Assembly (NCBI RefSeq): GCF_904848625.1
Contig: NZ_CAJHCP010000010.1
Coordinates: 1-64,000, forward strand
DNA length: 64,000 nt
DNA from: Paraburkholderia metrosideri
GTDB taxonomy: Bacteria; Pseudomonadota; Gammaproteobacteria; Burkholderiales; Burkholderiaceae
Direction: 5' to 3'
Part shown: positions 17,256-26,108 of the stretch, in pieces
Layout of the letters: each line of letters begins with the position of its first letter
Numbering within the stretch: the stretch's first letter is position 1
Position numbers and translations under genes: made by a program
Notes under the pieces: generated by a model
Databases searched by the model: none
The model's input: the letters and a program-made list of their open reading frames with translations, nothing else
Told to the model about the DNA's origin: nothing

Positions 17256-17891
17256 GTGCATCCAAGACGATATTTGATCTTGCTGCTGACAGTAGCAGCG
17301 TTGGGTTCAACCGCCGCAATGGCGAACGATATTCAATGTGCTACCACGCAGCAACCGGCTGAGCGCGTCATATGCGATCACGCGATTCTGAACAATGAAT
17401 ACGACGATATCTTCTCGCAGCAGCAGGCTCTGCTAAACGCGGGAAAGCTGTCGCCGCAACAGCTCAGCCAGTGGCGGCAGTCGCGCAACGCGTGTACTGA
17501 CGTGCATTGCATCGACGGTGTCTTTGCGCGGTGGACAGCGATGACCCGATCTGTCGACGTCACGCCGCAAGCGGCGCAAGCACCCGCGATGGCCTCGTCT
17601 ACCGAACTGGCGCCGGTCGGACCTGCACCGGATGCGGTTCCGTCCATCGCGTCTCCAGCCATTGCAACGTCGGAAGCCTCGCTGGTTCACCAGGGCAGCG
17701 CGGCCGGTGTAGCGCTTCCGCAACCGGTTGCGCCACCCGCCTCGTCAGCCACAGCGGCGTCCGCTGCGTCCAGTCCGACTGACTCACGCAGCGGAACCGG
17801 CATGGGCATCGGCTTGATAGTGGCACTGCTTGTCATAGCCGGGGCCGGCGTTCTCTTTGTGCGTCGAAAGAGGGGTGGTGGCGGCAGTTGA
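17256..17891 (+). CDS. LprI/DUF1311-like exported protein with C-terminal membrane anchor
   Basis: 211 residues from GTG 17256; CCAGGAG sits 6 bases upstream and a signal peptide (YLILLLTVAALGSTAAMAND) follows at once, so starts further up are unlikely. The mature N-terminal domain (about 25-95) has four cysteines in the QCATTQQPAERVICDHAILNNEYD...ACTDVHCIDGVF layout of lysozyme-inhibitor LprI-like DUF1311 domains. Next comes an Ala/Ser/Pro-rich linker (about 100-175), then one transmembrane helix and a basic RRKRGGGGS tail. Probably an inner-membrane-anchored periplasmic protein; inhibitor activity is unproven. Confidence 0.8.
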   Translation: MHPRRYLILLLTVAALGSTAAMANDIQCATTQQPAERVICDHAILNNEYDDIFSQQQALLNAGKLSPQQLSQWRQSRNACTDVHCIDGVFARWTAMTRSVDVTPQAAQAPAMASSTELAPVGPAPDAVPSIASPAIATSEASLVHQGSAAGVALPQPVAPPASSATAASAASSPTDSRSGTGMGIGLIVALLVIAGAGVLFVRRKRGGGGS

Positions 17892-18121
17892 AAAACTCGC
17901 CAGCCGAGTGGATCACGTTATTCAGTGACGCAGCCGCTTGCGATCCCGTGGATAGTCGCAGCGTCACACCACACGCGATCGCCTGCTGGTGAAGCGAAGA
18001 TCCACCCACGTGCGGTATTTTGCTCCTGTCGATTTTCGCTACCGTCATCCGTCGTCGTGGTAGAGGCAGCGATTGCCTCTCCACCCACTCTTACATCGAT
18101 CGTTTTCTCAGGAGAAGCGCA

Positions 18122-18550
18122 ATGCGAGTCATGGTCATGGTCAAGGCGACCCCCGAATCCGAAGCCGGGCAAATGCCGAGCATGGAACTCATCGCGGCGA
18201 TGGGCAAGTTCAACGAAGAGTTGGTCAACGCGGGCATCATGCAGAGCGGCGACGGACTGAAGCCGAGCTCGAACGGTGTACGCGTGAAGTTCTCCGGCAA
18301 GGACCGAACCGTCTATGACGGTCCGTTTGCCGAAACCAAGGAACTGATTGCCGGATACTGGATCTGGCAGGTTCAATCAATGGACGAGGCCATTGATTGG
18401 GTACGCCGCTGCCCGAATCCGATGACAAGCGACTCGGAGATCGAAATCCGGCCGTTTTACGAAGCCGCGGACTTTGGCGAAGCTTTTACGCCAGAGCTTC
18501 AGGAGGAAGAAAAACGTCTGCGACAGCAAATAGACGCGCAGAACCGCTAA
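18122..18550 (+). CDS. YCII-related (DGPF-domain) protein
   Basis: 142 residues from ATG 18122 with TCAGGAGAA upstream. The VMVKATPESEAG opening, DGPFAETKELIAGYWIWQV and a C-terminal EIRPFYE are the standard YciI/DGPF family signature. The fold is a ferredoxin-like dimer of unclear function, commonly encoded near ECF sigma factors; none is present here. The C-terminal 25 residues are a charged helix. Confidence 0.92.
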   Translation: MRVMVMVKATPESEAGQMPSMELIAAMGKFNEELVNAGIMQSGDGLKPSSNGVRVKFSGKDRTVYDGPFAETKELIAGYWIWQVQSMDEAIDWVRRCPNPMTSDSEIEIRPFYEAADFGEAFTPELQEEEKRLRQQIDAQNR

Positions 18551-18631
18551 TACAGTATGGCGACGCAGTGCTGGCCGCGTCGCCATACCTTTCACCGCGC
18601 AACGTGTTTCTGCGCTGCGTTACATCCGAAC

Positions 18632-19624
18632 TTATTTGACTGCCTGGATTTCGTCAGCGAGTTGCTTCATTTGCGGGGTCTTTTCGTACTTCGCCCACAC
18701 CGGCTGCATTGCCTTCACGAAAGCAGGACGGTCGATCTGCGATGCGGCGACAATCGTCGCCCCGCCGCTGGTCACCGTCTTTGCTGCGTCGGCTTCACGC
18801 GCGGTCCACAGCTTCTGGTAGTAAGGCACCGAGTCAGCCGCTGCCTTCTTGATGATCTGCTGCTCTTGCGGCGTCAGCGTGTCCCACACCTTCTTCGAGA
18901 ACACCAGCACTTCCGGCGTCATCGAATGCTGCGTTTCCGAATAGACCTTCGCGACTTCGAAGTGCTTGCCTTCGTCATACGTCGGCAGATTGTTTTCCGC
19001 TGCGTCTACCAGACCCGTCTTCAGACCTGTGTACACCTCGGCCGTCGGCATCGGGGTCGGCGTGCCGCCCATTGCCCGGATTTCATCGACCATCAGGTCC
19101 GACGGTTGCACGCGTACTTTCAGGCCCTTCATGTCGGCCGGCGAATGAATCGCGTGCTTCGCGTACATCGAACGTGCGCCGCTCTCGTAGAACGTCAGCG
19201 CGATCATGCCCTTCGCCTGGAATGCGTCGAGAATCTTCTGGCCTTCCGGGCCGTACATGACCTTGCGGAAATGGTCGATGTCGCGGAACAGGAACGGCAG
19301 CGACGGAATCATCGATTCCGGCACGATCTCGTTGAACGCTGCACCGTTGGCGCGAGTCATGTCGAGTGCGCCAATGCGAACCTGGTCGATCGTGTCGTTT
19401 TCCGAGCCCAGCGCGCTGTTGCCGAACACCTTCACGGAATCCTTGCCACCGGTTGCCTTGTTGATCTCGTCACCCATGTACTTCACGGCCATATTGGTCG
19501 GATAGGTGTCGCCGTGCACGTCCGCGACGCGGAACACGCGCGCATGCGCGGACACGGTGCTGAATGCGAGCACCGAAGCGGCGACGATCATCGAAACACG
19601 GGAAGCGGCAAATTTCATTTTCAT
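18632..19624 (-). CDS. TRAP transporter substrate-binding protein (DctP family), orphan
   Basis: About 330 residues from ATG 19624. The signal peptide is AASRVSMIVAASVLAFSTVSAHA. Family features are HGDTYPTNMAVKYMGDEI, the conserved Arg region YAKHAIHSPADMKGLKVRVQPSDLMVDEIRAMGGTPTPMPTAEVYTGL, and the ligand-site loop VDAAENN. It would bind an organic acid in the periplasm and hand it to a DctQM membrane pair. No DctQ or DctM gene is adjacent, so it must work with a distant membrane unit. GntR-like and other palindromes lie upstream. Confidence 0.92.
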   Translation of the reverse strand: MKMKFAASRVSMIVAASVLAFSTVSAHARVFRVADVHGDTYPTNMAVKYMGDEINKATGGKDSVKVFGNSALGSENDTIDQVRIGALDMTRANGAAFNEIVPESMIPSLPFLFRDIDHFRKVMYGPEGQKILDAFQAKGMIALTFYESGARSMYAKHAIHSPADMKGLKVRVQPSDLMVDEIRAMGGTPTPMPTAEVYTGLKTGLVDAAENNLPTYDEGKHFEVAKVYSETQHSMTPEVLVFSKKVWDTLTPQEQQIIKKAAADSVPYYQKLWTAREADAAKTVTSGGATIVAASQIDRPAFVKAMQPVWAKYEKTPQMKQLADEIQAVK

Positions 19625-19799
19625 CGTGACTTTTTCAAAATAGAGCATCCGATGGATCGCGGATGCCTCGACAGGGTCTTAACGCGCAGCAAGGCGGAGA
19701 AAGATGCGCGGCATTGTTCTGGCTATGCGGTCGCGTTCATTTCGCCCTGACAGCTTGACGGGTGGCCAGCACAACAGGCTTGCCCTTGAGACACACGAG

Positions 19800-19817
19800 T
19801 TGTATGACAACGTACAA
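19800..19817. promoter_or_regulatory. GntR-type operator candidate upstream of TRAP gene
   Basis: TTGTATGACAACGTACAA is an inverted repeat, TTGTA-N8-TACAA, about 180 bases upstream of the TRAP binding-protein gene, with a second half-like TTGTATATACC at about 19840. FCD-type GntR regulators use similar TTGTA/TACAA half-sites. A regulator gene is not adjacent. Confidence 0.4.
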
Positions 19818-19984
19818 AGTTTATAAAGCTTGATGTAAGTTGTATATACCGTGTTTACCCGCGATGGAGGGGGCGAGATTAGCGCACCGGCGCATTTTGA
19901 CGGGGACGTATCGCACGCTGGAGCTTAAATAGCAGATCGCCGTGCCTGAAGAGCGGCATGTCCTTACGCGAAAAATGCCGAAGT

Positions 19985-20005
19985 AGTGTGAAGCGATATC
20001 ACACT
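19985..20005. promoter_or_regulatory. 7-bp inverted repeat AGTGTGA/TCACACT
   Basis: AGTGTGA-AGCGATA-TCACACT lies between the two leftward units, 48 bases beyond the SnoaL-like stop. It resembles a CRP half-site pair but the spacer is 7 instead of 6, so the protein that would bind it is unclear. A small hairpin is the alternative. Confidence 0.35.
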
Positions 20006-20052
20006 GGTTGTACGACGAGTGAACACAGGATCGCGCTATCGCTCCTGCCGCG

Positions 20053-20436
20053 TCACGGGATCTTCTGCACCCATTGACTCCGCCAATCCGGCGCTTCGAA
20101 TGATTCTGAGAAGTACTGGGTCTCGTGAACGACTTTGTCGTCGCGAAACTCCATCACACTGATTGTGTAAGCAGAGCGCCCGCTATAGGTAATGGTGTAT
20201 TCCGTGACCCAAAGATGACCGTCCCCCTGAATTCGCCGGATCGCGAACCCTGACGGTTTGTCCGGGTGATGCCCTCGCAACGCCTGCAAATTGACGCGCC
20301 CGAGGATTCGCTCACCCGACTGCGGATAGTCACAGACGACATCGTCATCGTAAATGTCATGTTCTGCGTTGAGATCGCCGTCCGCCGATGCGCGCCAATG
20401 GGCATCGAGCGCGCCACGTATGGTCTGTTCCTGCAT
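20053..20436 (-). CDS. SnoaL-like / NTF2-fold protein
   Basis: 127 residues from ATG 20436 with GGAGG eight bases upstream. The cone-shaped NTF2-like pattern is seen in IRGALDAHWRASADGDLNAEHDIYDDDVVCDYPQSGERILGR and the strand-rich C-terminus (MEFRDDKVVHETQYF). SnoaL-like proteins bind or isomerise small hydrophobic molecules. It lies 30 bases downstream of the aldo/keto reductase on the same strand, so the two are likely co-transcribed. Confidence 0.85.
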   Translation of the reverse strand: MQEQTIRGALDAHWRASADGDLNAEHDIYDDDVVCDYPQSGERILGRVNLQALRGHHPDKPSGFAIRRIQGDGHLWVTEYTITYSGRSAYTISVMEFRDDKVVHETQYFSESFEAPDWRSQWVQKIP

Positions 20437-20466
20437 GGAATACCTCCGGATACCGTTCACCTCGAT

Positions 20467-21408
20467 CTACTGTGTGCGTCGCGGAATAAATCCGGGGCTG
20501 CCTGTTTTGACGACTTCGTTGTACCGCTGCCTCGTTTCGATCCGGTTGATCTCGTCGAACGCCTCGATCGGGAGTGCGGAGATATCGAAATTTTCCCGCG
20601 CGCGGGCCGTTGTCTTCGGGGTGGTGAGCAACGCTCCGCCACGTTGGATCGCCCAGGCAAGCAGTACTTGTGCGGGTGTTTTTCCAATTCGCGCGGCGAT
20701 CTGGGAGATAACTGGATCCTCAACCGGCCCCGGCCTGATTCCATGTCCCAACGGTGCAAACGCTAGAAACACGATCCCTTTCTCTTTGCAGAATTCCAGC
20801 AATTCCGTTTCCGGAAGATAAGGATGCGCTTCGACCTGCACCGCCGCGGGCTTGATTCGTGCCGATTCATAAAGAGGCTGCAAGTCGTTTAGACCGATAT
20901 CGGAGAGCCCTATCGCACGGCACTTTCCGTTGTCGACAAGATTTTCCATCGCTCGCCACGTCTCCAGCAGCGTGACGCCTTTGTCGTAGATGACCTGGCC
21001 GCTTTCATCGCGTGGGTCCTGCTCATCACCCGGTTGAAACGCAAACGGCGTGTGTATCAGATACAGATCGAGATAGTCGAGTCCAAGCCTTTCGAGACTT
21101 GCGTCGCAAGCCGGCTCGACACGCTCCGGCCGATGATTGGAGTTCCACAATTTGGTGGTCACGAACAGATCTTCGCGGGCGATTCCTTCTGCGGCAACTT
21201 CGATCCGTAGCGCCTCGCCCACTTCGCGTTCGTTCCGATATCGCTCGGCGCAATCGAGGTGCCGATAGCCGGTTTTCAGTGCGTCTCTGGTCGCGCTGAT
21301 CGTCGTAGCGGGATCGGGAATCAGCGTGCCAAACCCAAGCGCGGGCATGGCGCCGCGTCCGTGGGCAAGCTCGATCTTTTTGCTGCGGAAGTCGGACGTC
21401 TCAGCCAT
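20467..21408 (-). CDS. Aldo/keto reductase
   Basis: 313 residues from ATG 21408 with CGAGGTG upstream. The (beta/alpha)8 AKR markers are present: GFGTL, YRHLDCAERYRNEREVGEAL (catalytic Asp/Tyr), FVTTKLW (Lys), YLDLYLIHTPF (His) and the NADPH-site TTPKTTARARENF. It reduces carbonyls with NADPH. It forms a small operon with the SnoaL-like gene. The 21409-22095 stretch upstream should hold its promoter. Confidence 0.93.
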   Translation of the reverse strand: MAETSDFRSKKIELAHGRGAMPALGFGTLIPDPATTISATRDALKTGYRHLDCAERYRNEREVGEALRIEVAAEGIAREDLFVTTKLWNSNHRPERVEPACDASLERLGLDYLDLYLIHTPFAFQPGDEQDPRDESGQVIYDKGVTLLETWRAMENLVDNGKCRAIGLSDIGLNDLQPLYESARIKPAAVQVEAHPYLPETELLEFCKEKGIVFLAFAPLGHGIRPGPVEDPVISQIAARIGKTPAQVLLAWAIQRGGALLTTPKTTARARENFDISALPIEAFDEINRIETRQRYNEVVKTGSPGFIPRRTQ

Positions 21409-22095
21409 GGAAGCACCTCGGCACTGTTTCAATGCGTTGCGATGAACGATTGGCGTGCGGGCCTACAGGGTGACGGGAGGCCTATGAACAGAAGCGCCAA
21501 CGTACTCGAGTACTTGCGTCGGCTAACTGCCTTGCGCCTTACTGGCAGCGCCGACTTCATCACTTCGGCGATGGCGCGGGAGCCAGAATCGCCGCAATAA
21601 GTTGACACGGGAAAAACGTTGGCCGGAAGGCTTCTTCTTTGAGGCTGTGGCGAAGCTGAACTTGCAGAAAATAACGGCGCCAACGAGACGCCCACCAACG
21701 CAGGTCGTTGGTCAAGTGTAGCAAAGGAGTGGCCGCGACGTCCGGCCAAAACACCTGCGTGAAAAAGCGCAACTAGCGGGTTCCAGCATGGCGCAGCCGA
21801 AGCTGGACGCGGCCGCGTTGGTGGCCTGCGCGTCAGCTCTCGACGCGCGACTGAACGCGATATGCAGCCGTAACCTGAAGCGCAACTTCGCCATTGTCGC
21901 GACCGTCGGCATCGCGCGGTCGGCGTAATTGCGCTTGGCGTTGACGCCTTCGTGCACAGCGTCTGCCTGTTCATCCCGGCAATCACTGCAGCGGGGGCAG
22001 TCGCGATGAAAATCCCTCGCAGACGCAACATCGCTCATTGTCTGCATCCACTTCCGAGTAAGCCCGCAACCGCGAGCCCACTCCGTCGGTTGAAC
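21409..22095. other. Intergenic or decayed region
   Basis: 687 bases between two leftward units. Long open frames exist but their translations are Arg/Pro/Ala-rich and mutually overlapping, with no domain pattern. It may be eroded coding sequence; I cannot name a parent gene. Confidence 0.45.
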
Positions 22096-22932
22096 TTATG
22101 CCTTCACGAAAGCAAGCAGATCGGCGTTAAGGACATCTGCATTGATCGTCAACATGCCGTGCGCATAACCCGGGTAAGTCTTCAACGTACCGTTTTTAAG
22201 CAGTTTGATTGACTTGAGCGCCGCATCGGCGATCGGCACGATCTGATCGTCTTCGCCATGGAGCACCAGCGTCGGCACCGAGATCGACTGCAGATCGGCC
22301 GTCTGATCGGTCTCCGAGAATGCCTTGATGCCGTCATAGTGAGCTTTGGCGCTGCCCATCATGCCCTGCCGCCACCAGTTCTGAATCACCCCCTGATGGA
22401 CCGTCGCACCGGGACGATTGAAACCATAAAAAGGACCGGCCGGGACGTCGACGAAGAACTGTGCGCGATTGTCGGCAAGCCCCTTGCGGAAGCCGTCGAA
22501 AACGTCGAGTGGAAGACCTTCAGGGTTCGCTTCAGTCTTCAGCATCAGCGGAGGAACCGCGCTGACCAGCACCGCTTTGGCCACGCGCCCGGCCGGTTCG
22601 CCATGCTGCGCCACATAACGGGCCACCTCGCCGCCACCGGTCGAATGGCCGATATGGACGGCATTCCGCAGGTCGAGTGCTTCGACCACAGCAAAGGCGT
22701 CGGCGGCGTAGTGATCCATGTCGTGGCCGTCCGACACTTGCGACGAACGCCCGTGGCCGCGTCGATCATGAGCAATCACACGATAACCGTTTGCGACAAA
22801 GAACAGCATTTGCGCATCCCAGTCGTCGGAAGACAACGGCCAGCCATGATGGAATACGATGGGCTGTGCGTCTTTAGGGCCCCAGTCTTTGTAGAAAATT
22901 TCGACGCTGTCCTTCGTTGTGACGTACGGCAT
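22096..22932 (-). CDS. Alpha/beta hydrolase, non-haem haloperoxidase/arylesterase type
   Basis: 279 residues from ATG 22932; AAGGAG is 7 bases away, whereas the ATG at 22938 would leave almost no spacing. MPYVTTKDSVEIFYKDWG is the standard opening. The oxyanion region is HHGWP, the nucleophile elbow GHSTGGGEV (Ser about 97), the acid in HGEDDQIVP and the His in GYAHGM. Such cofactor-free haloperoxidase-like enzymes act as esterases or perhydrolases. Single gene, 189 bases downstream of a LysR gene on the same strand. Confidence 0.94.
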   Translation of the reverse strand: MPYVTTKDSVEIFYKDWGPKDAQPIVFHHGWPLSSDDWDAQMLFFVANGYRVIAHDRRGHGRSSQVSDGHDMDHYAADAFAVVEALDLRNAVHIGHSTGGGEVARYVAQHGEPAGRVAKAVLVSAVPPLMLKTEANPEGLPLDVFDGFRKGLADNRAQFFVDVPAGPFYGFNRPGATVHQGVIQNWWRQGMMGSAKAHYDGIKAFSETDQTADLQSISVPTLVLHGEDDQIVPIADAALKSIKLLKNGTLKTYPGYAHGMLTINADVLNADLLAFVKA

Positions 22933-23126
22933 GGTCATTCTCCTTTCTGTTTTGGGCAACAGCCGGACACCATCATCCGGCACCAGTGTGACAAGCCACC
23001 AGGTGTGACGATCAACCTAAGAAGCAAACTGCTGAATACGACGGAGAGAGAATACGGACACCAGAATCATCGCGGAAGACTTTGTTCCGCAACCGACCGT
23101 TGCACTTTCGCAATGATCTTCAACGC

Positions 23127-24083
23127 TCAGCTGCGACCCCCAGCGACGACGCGGGCGGGGTCTATCGTACCGCCTCTTAACCAGACTGGCTCCGACAAGT
23201 GTTCGGCGAAATAATCCGCGAGCGCGGCAACCTTCGCCGGACGCGAGCGGGCGGACGGCGTAACGAAGAATAGGCCACCTCGCGTCAGATGCCAGTCGGT
23301 CAGGATAGCTTCGAGCCGACCATCGGCAAGATATTCTCCGGCGATGAACTCGGGCAGTTCGGCAATCGCGAGCCCTGCAAGCAAGGTGGGCACCAACGCA
23401 TCGGCGTTGGTCACCCGCAGCGGGCCGACCGGGGTGATAGCGCACTCCTCGCCGGCATCGTTGGTGAATCGCCAGAGATCACTGCGCGCACGGTAGGCGT
23501 AGGACAGACAGGGTCTGCCGTTCAGGTCCTGTGGATGAGCCGGACGCCCGCATCGCGCCAGATACCCGGGCGCCGCCACGACTAGCTGCGACACCGAACA
23601 CAAGCGCCTCGCGACCAGCGACGAATCCGGCAACGCGGCAATCCGCAACGCGGCGTCGAACCCTTGCGCGACGATGTCGACCGTCGCATCGGACAGGTGC
23701 AGGTCGACCGACACTTCCGGATACGCCTGCAAGAACCCCGGCAACAGTGGCGCGACCCAGCGCAAACCAAACGACATCGGCACGGCAAGACGGATCAGAC
23801 CGCGTGGCTGAACCGACATCTCACGTGCGGCGCTCTCCGCCTCTTCGGCACGCCGATAGATGTCGCCGGCTGTCTCGGCGATCGTGCGGCCGAATTCCGT
23901 GAGCGCCAGCTGACGCGATGTCCGGTTGAAAAGCCTCGCGCCGAGCCGCTCCTCGAGCCGGGCGACACCCCGCGAAACCGTGGCAACCGACACCCCCATC
24001 GTCCGCGACGCCGCCGCGAACGACCCCTCTTCGGCCACCTTGGCGAACATCGCCAGTCCTTCGAAATCCGGCAGTTTGGTCAT
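23127..24083 (-). CDS. LysR-family transcriptional regulator
   Basis: About 318 residues from ATG 24083. The N-terminal HTH (about 12-70; GSFAAASRTMGVSVATVSRGVARLEERLG) and an effector domain containing VAQGFDAALRIAALPDSSLVARRL are classic LysR. It is divergent from the SDR at 24205, the usual LysR-target layout. Two TTGCAA copies lie in the shared promoter. It probably controls the SDR-pirin genes and itself. Confidence 0.93.
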   Translation of the reverse strand: MTKLPDFEGLAMFAKVAEEGSFAAASRTMGVSVATVSRGVARLEERLGARLFNRTSRQLALTEFGRTIAETAGDIYRRAEEAESAAREMSVQPRGLIRLAVPMSFGLRWVAPLLPGFLQAYPEVSVDLHLSDATVDIVAQGFDAALRIAALPDSSLVARRLCSVSQLVVAAPGYLARCGRPAHPQDLNGRPCLSYAYRARSDLWRFTNDAGEECAITPVGPLRVTNADALVPTLLAGLAIAELPEFIAGEYLADGRLEAILTDWHLTRGGLFFVTPSARSRPAKVAALADYFAEHLSEPVWLRGGTIDPARVVAGGRS

Positions 24084-24090
24084 TTCATTT

Positions 24091-24109
24091 TTGCAATGAT
24101 GGTTTGCAA
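24091..24109. promoter_or_regulatory. Repeated TTGCAA motif in LysR/SDR promoter
   Basis: TTGCAA at 24091-24096 and 24104-24109, 13 bases apart, just upstream of the LysR start. The spacing is close to a LysR T-N11-A arrangement. Candidate regulator site only. Confidence 0.35.
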
Positions 24110-24204
24110 CCAATTCTATTTCGAAAGGATCAACGCGTCGATATTCTTCTCACATCGCTTCACCCCCTAACGAAATCCAATCACGTAATCGAAGGAGCAA
24201 CATC

Positions 24205-24957
24205 ATGGCACGCAAGCTCGAAGGCAAGATCGCGCTGGTTACCGGCGCCACCAGCGGCATTGGACTGGCTACCGCTCAACGTTTCGCCGAGGAAGGCGCA
24301 CACGTGTACATCACGGGCCGGCGGCAGGCAGAACTCGATGCCGCTGTCGCTGCGCTCGGCAATGCGACGGGGGTCCGCGTCGACTCGTCGAAGCCCGACC
24401 AGCTGGACATGTTGTACGAGCAGATTCGCGGCGAAAAGGGACGTCTCGACGTGCTGTTCGCCAACGCTGGCGGCGGCTCGATGCTGCCGCTTGGTGAAAT
24501 CACCGAAGCCCACTATCGCGACACGTTCGACCGCAATGTCATGGGCACCCTCTTCACCGTGCAAAAAGCGCTGCCGCTGCTCGCCGAAGGCGCCTCCGTG
24601 ATTCTCGCTGGCTCGACGACGACCATTGAAGGGACCGCCGCATTCAGCATCTATTCCGCGTCGAAAGCCGCGGTGCGCGCATTCGCCCGTAGCTGGATTC
24701 TCGACCTGAAGGATCGCAAGATCCGCGTCAATACGATCAGCCCTGGCGCGACGAGGACGCCCGGTCTGGTGGAACTCGCGGGCCCCGACACGGCACAACA
24801 GCAGGGCTTGCTCGACTATCTTGCCGCGCGCATCCCGATGGGACGGGTCGGCGAACCGAAGGAAATCGCGGGCGCAGCATTGTTCCTCGCGTCGGACGAC
24901 GCGAGCTTCGTGAACGGCGCGGAACTGTTCGTCGATGGTGGGCAGGCGCAGGTCTAA
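24205..24957 (+). CDS. Classical SDR oxidoreductase
   Basis: 250 residues. TGATSGIG (13-20), NAGGG, the catalytic YSASK and the C-terminal FVNGAELFVDGGQ are all intact, so unlike the SDR at 4333 this is a complete enzyme. GAAGGAGCAAC precedes the ATG. It reduces a carbonyl or oxidises an alcohol with NAD(P)(H). The pirin gene follows after 105 bases on the same strand; the divergent LysR gene probably regulates both. Confidence 0.94.
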   Translation: MARKLEGKIALVTGATSGIGLATAQRFAEEGAHVYITGRRQAELDAAVAALGNATGVRVDSSKPDQLDMLYEQIRGEKGRLDVLFANAGGGSMLPLGEITEAHYRDTFDRNVMGTLFTVQKALPLLAEGASVILAGSTTTIEGTAAFSIYSASKAAVRAFARSWILDLKDRKIRVNTISPGATRTPGLVELAGPDTAQQQGLLDYLAARIPMGRVGEPKEIAGAALFLASDDASFVNGAELFVDGGQAQV

Positions 24958-25062
24958 GCGCCGTCCGGCGAGCCTGACGACGTCGCGGACAAAAGGCGCT
25001 GGCCTCGCTGCTGCCGCCTTTTCGATCCGCGAGCGCTCAACTCATCAAATGGAAGTGACAAC

Positions 25063-25788
25063 GTGATTGAACATCGCCCTTTTGAAACGCTCGGCCGTAT
25101 CGAGCGGGACTGGCTGACAACCGGGCTGCATTTCCGGTTCGGCGAAATCGGCCCGCCTGAGCACGCCCCCGTTGGGGCGCTCTACGTATGGAACGACGAT
25201 GAGTTCGCGCCGCACTCGGGCTTCGGCATGCACCCGCACCGGAATGTCGAAATCGTGACCTATGTGTGCAGTGGCGCCATCACTCATGAAGACGACTTTG
25301 GAAATAGAAGTCGCCTTGACGCAGGTGACGTTCAGGTCATGAGCGCGGGAACGGGTGTGTTTCACTCAGAACGCAACGAAGAACCGGTGCCCACACGACT
25401 GTTCCAGATCTGGCTGACACCGCGCCGGCGCGACGGCGAACCTCGCTGGGCTACCCGGCAGTTTCCGCGAGAGCAAGAGGAAGCACAGTTGCTGCCACTC
25501 GCAAGCGGAGACGCTGCCGATGTGCGTGACGGTGCACTTGAAATCAACGCCGATGCGAGATTGCTTCACGCTGCCATGCTTGCTGGGCAAACGCTTGAAT
25601 ATGCACTACCTGCGGGCGGGCAAGCCTATCTCGTGGCAGCGACCGGACGTCTCGATGTAGCCAGCGTTCGACTCGCTGCACGAGACGGTGCGGCGATCAT
25701 GGGTGAGGATCGAGTCAGCGTGAGCGCCATCGACCGAACCTCCGTTTTTTTGCTCGAATTGTTGAGCGAGTTTCCGCAGTCGGAGTGA
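25063..25788 (+). CDS. Pirin-family bicupin (YhhW-like)
   Basis: 241 residues starting at GTG 25063 after GGAAGTG. The first cupin has the metal ligands in GFGMHPHRNVEIVTYVCSGAITHED (three His and a Glu), followed by SAGTGVFHSERN. The C-terminal cupin (about 140-235) has lost these ligands, as usual in this family. Some relatives show quercetin 2,3-dioxygenase activity. Likely co-expressed with the upstream SDR. Confidence 0.93.
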   Translation: MIEHRPFETLGRIERDWLTTGLHFRFGEIGPPEHAPVGALYVWNDDEFAPHSGFGMHPHRNVEIVTYVCSGAITHEDDFGNRSRLDAGDVQVMSAGTGVFHSERNEEPVPTRLFQIWLTPRRRDGEPRWATRQFPREQEEAQLLPLASGDAADVRDGALEINADARLLHAAMLAGQTLEYALPAGGQAYLVAATGRLDVASVRLAARDGAAIMGEDRVSVSAIDRTSVFLLELLSEFPQSE

Positions 25789-26010
25789 GGGGCCTGGAAG
25801 GTCTCCCTCCAGTCGGCGCAATGCTAGTGTTGCCTGCTCTCGGGATTGCCGGACTGTTGCCCTGGTTCGCACAGCAATACCCAACCTGTTCACCGCCTCC
25901 CAACAGATGGAAAACGCATCGCCTCATCGATACCGCAGTCAAATACCGCAAACGCACTGCGCGCCGTCACCCTTCTCCGAACTAACGAAACATGCGGACC
26001 GCCATGCCGT
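25789..26010. other. Intergenic upstream of the small peptide gene
   Basis: 222 bases of a 320-base gap with no supported gene. If the sigma-54-like element at 26011 is real, enhancer-binding-protein sites would be expected here; I could not recognise a clear one. Confidence 0.4.
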
Positions 26011-26027
26011 TTGGCATAGCCATTGCA
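26011..26027 (+). promoter_or_regulatory. Sigma-54 (-24/-12) promoter candidate
   Basis: TTGGCATAGCCATTGCA matches the sigma-54 consensus TGGCA-N6-TTGCA. GG (26013-26014) and GC (26025-26026) are separated by exactly ten bases, as required. Transcription would start near 26038, giving a leader of about 70 bases before the peptide ATG at 26109. Confidence 0.55.
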
Positions 26028-26108
26028 TAACAGGCTGCATGGACGGTGACGTTCATCAACTGCCGGGGCGGCATGCCATTACCCCGTTATTCACGAAGGA
26101 GAATCGAG

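Noticed and set aside
18557..19750. About 400-codon open frame opposite the TRAP binding protein
   Set aside because: Same antisense effect; His/Arg/Leu-rich product with no recognisable motif, whereas the opposite strand encodes a full DctP protein with a signal peptide.
19985..20005. CRP site (TGTGA...TCACA)
   Set aside because: The spacer is 7 bases, not 6, and it lies between two leftward units, so I list it only as an unexplained inverted repeat.
21429..22031. 200-codon leftward frame between AKR and haloperoxidase genes
   Set aside because: Translation is Arg/Pro/Ala/Ser-rich with frequent cysteines in no pattern, overlaps another frame of equal quality and shows no domain. Kept only as a possibly decayed stretch.
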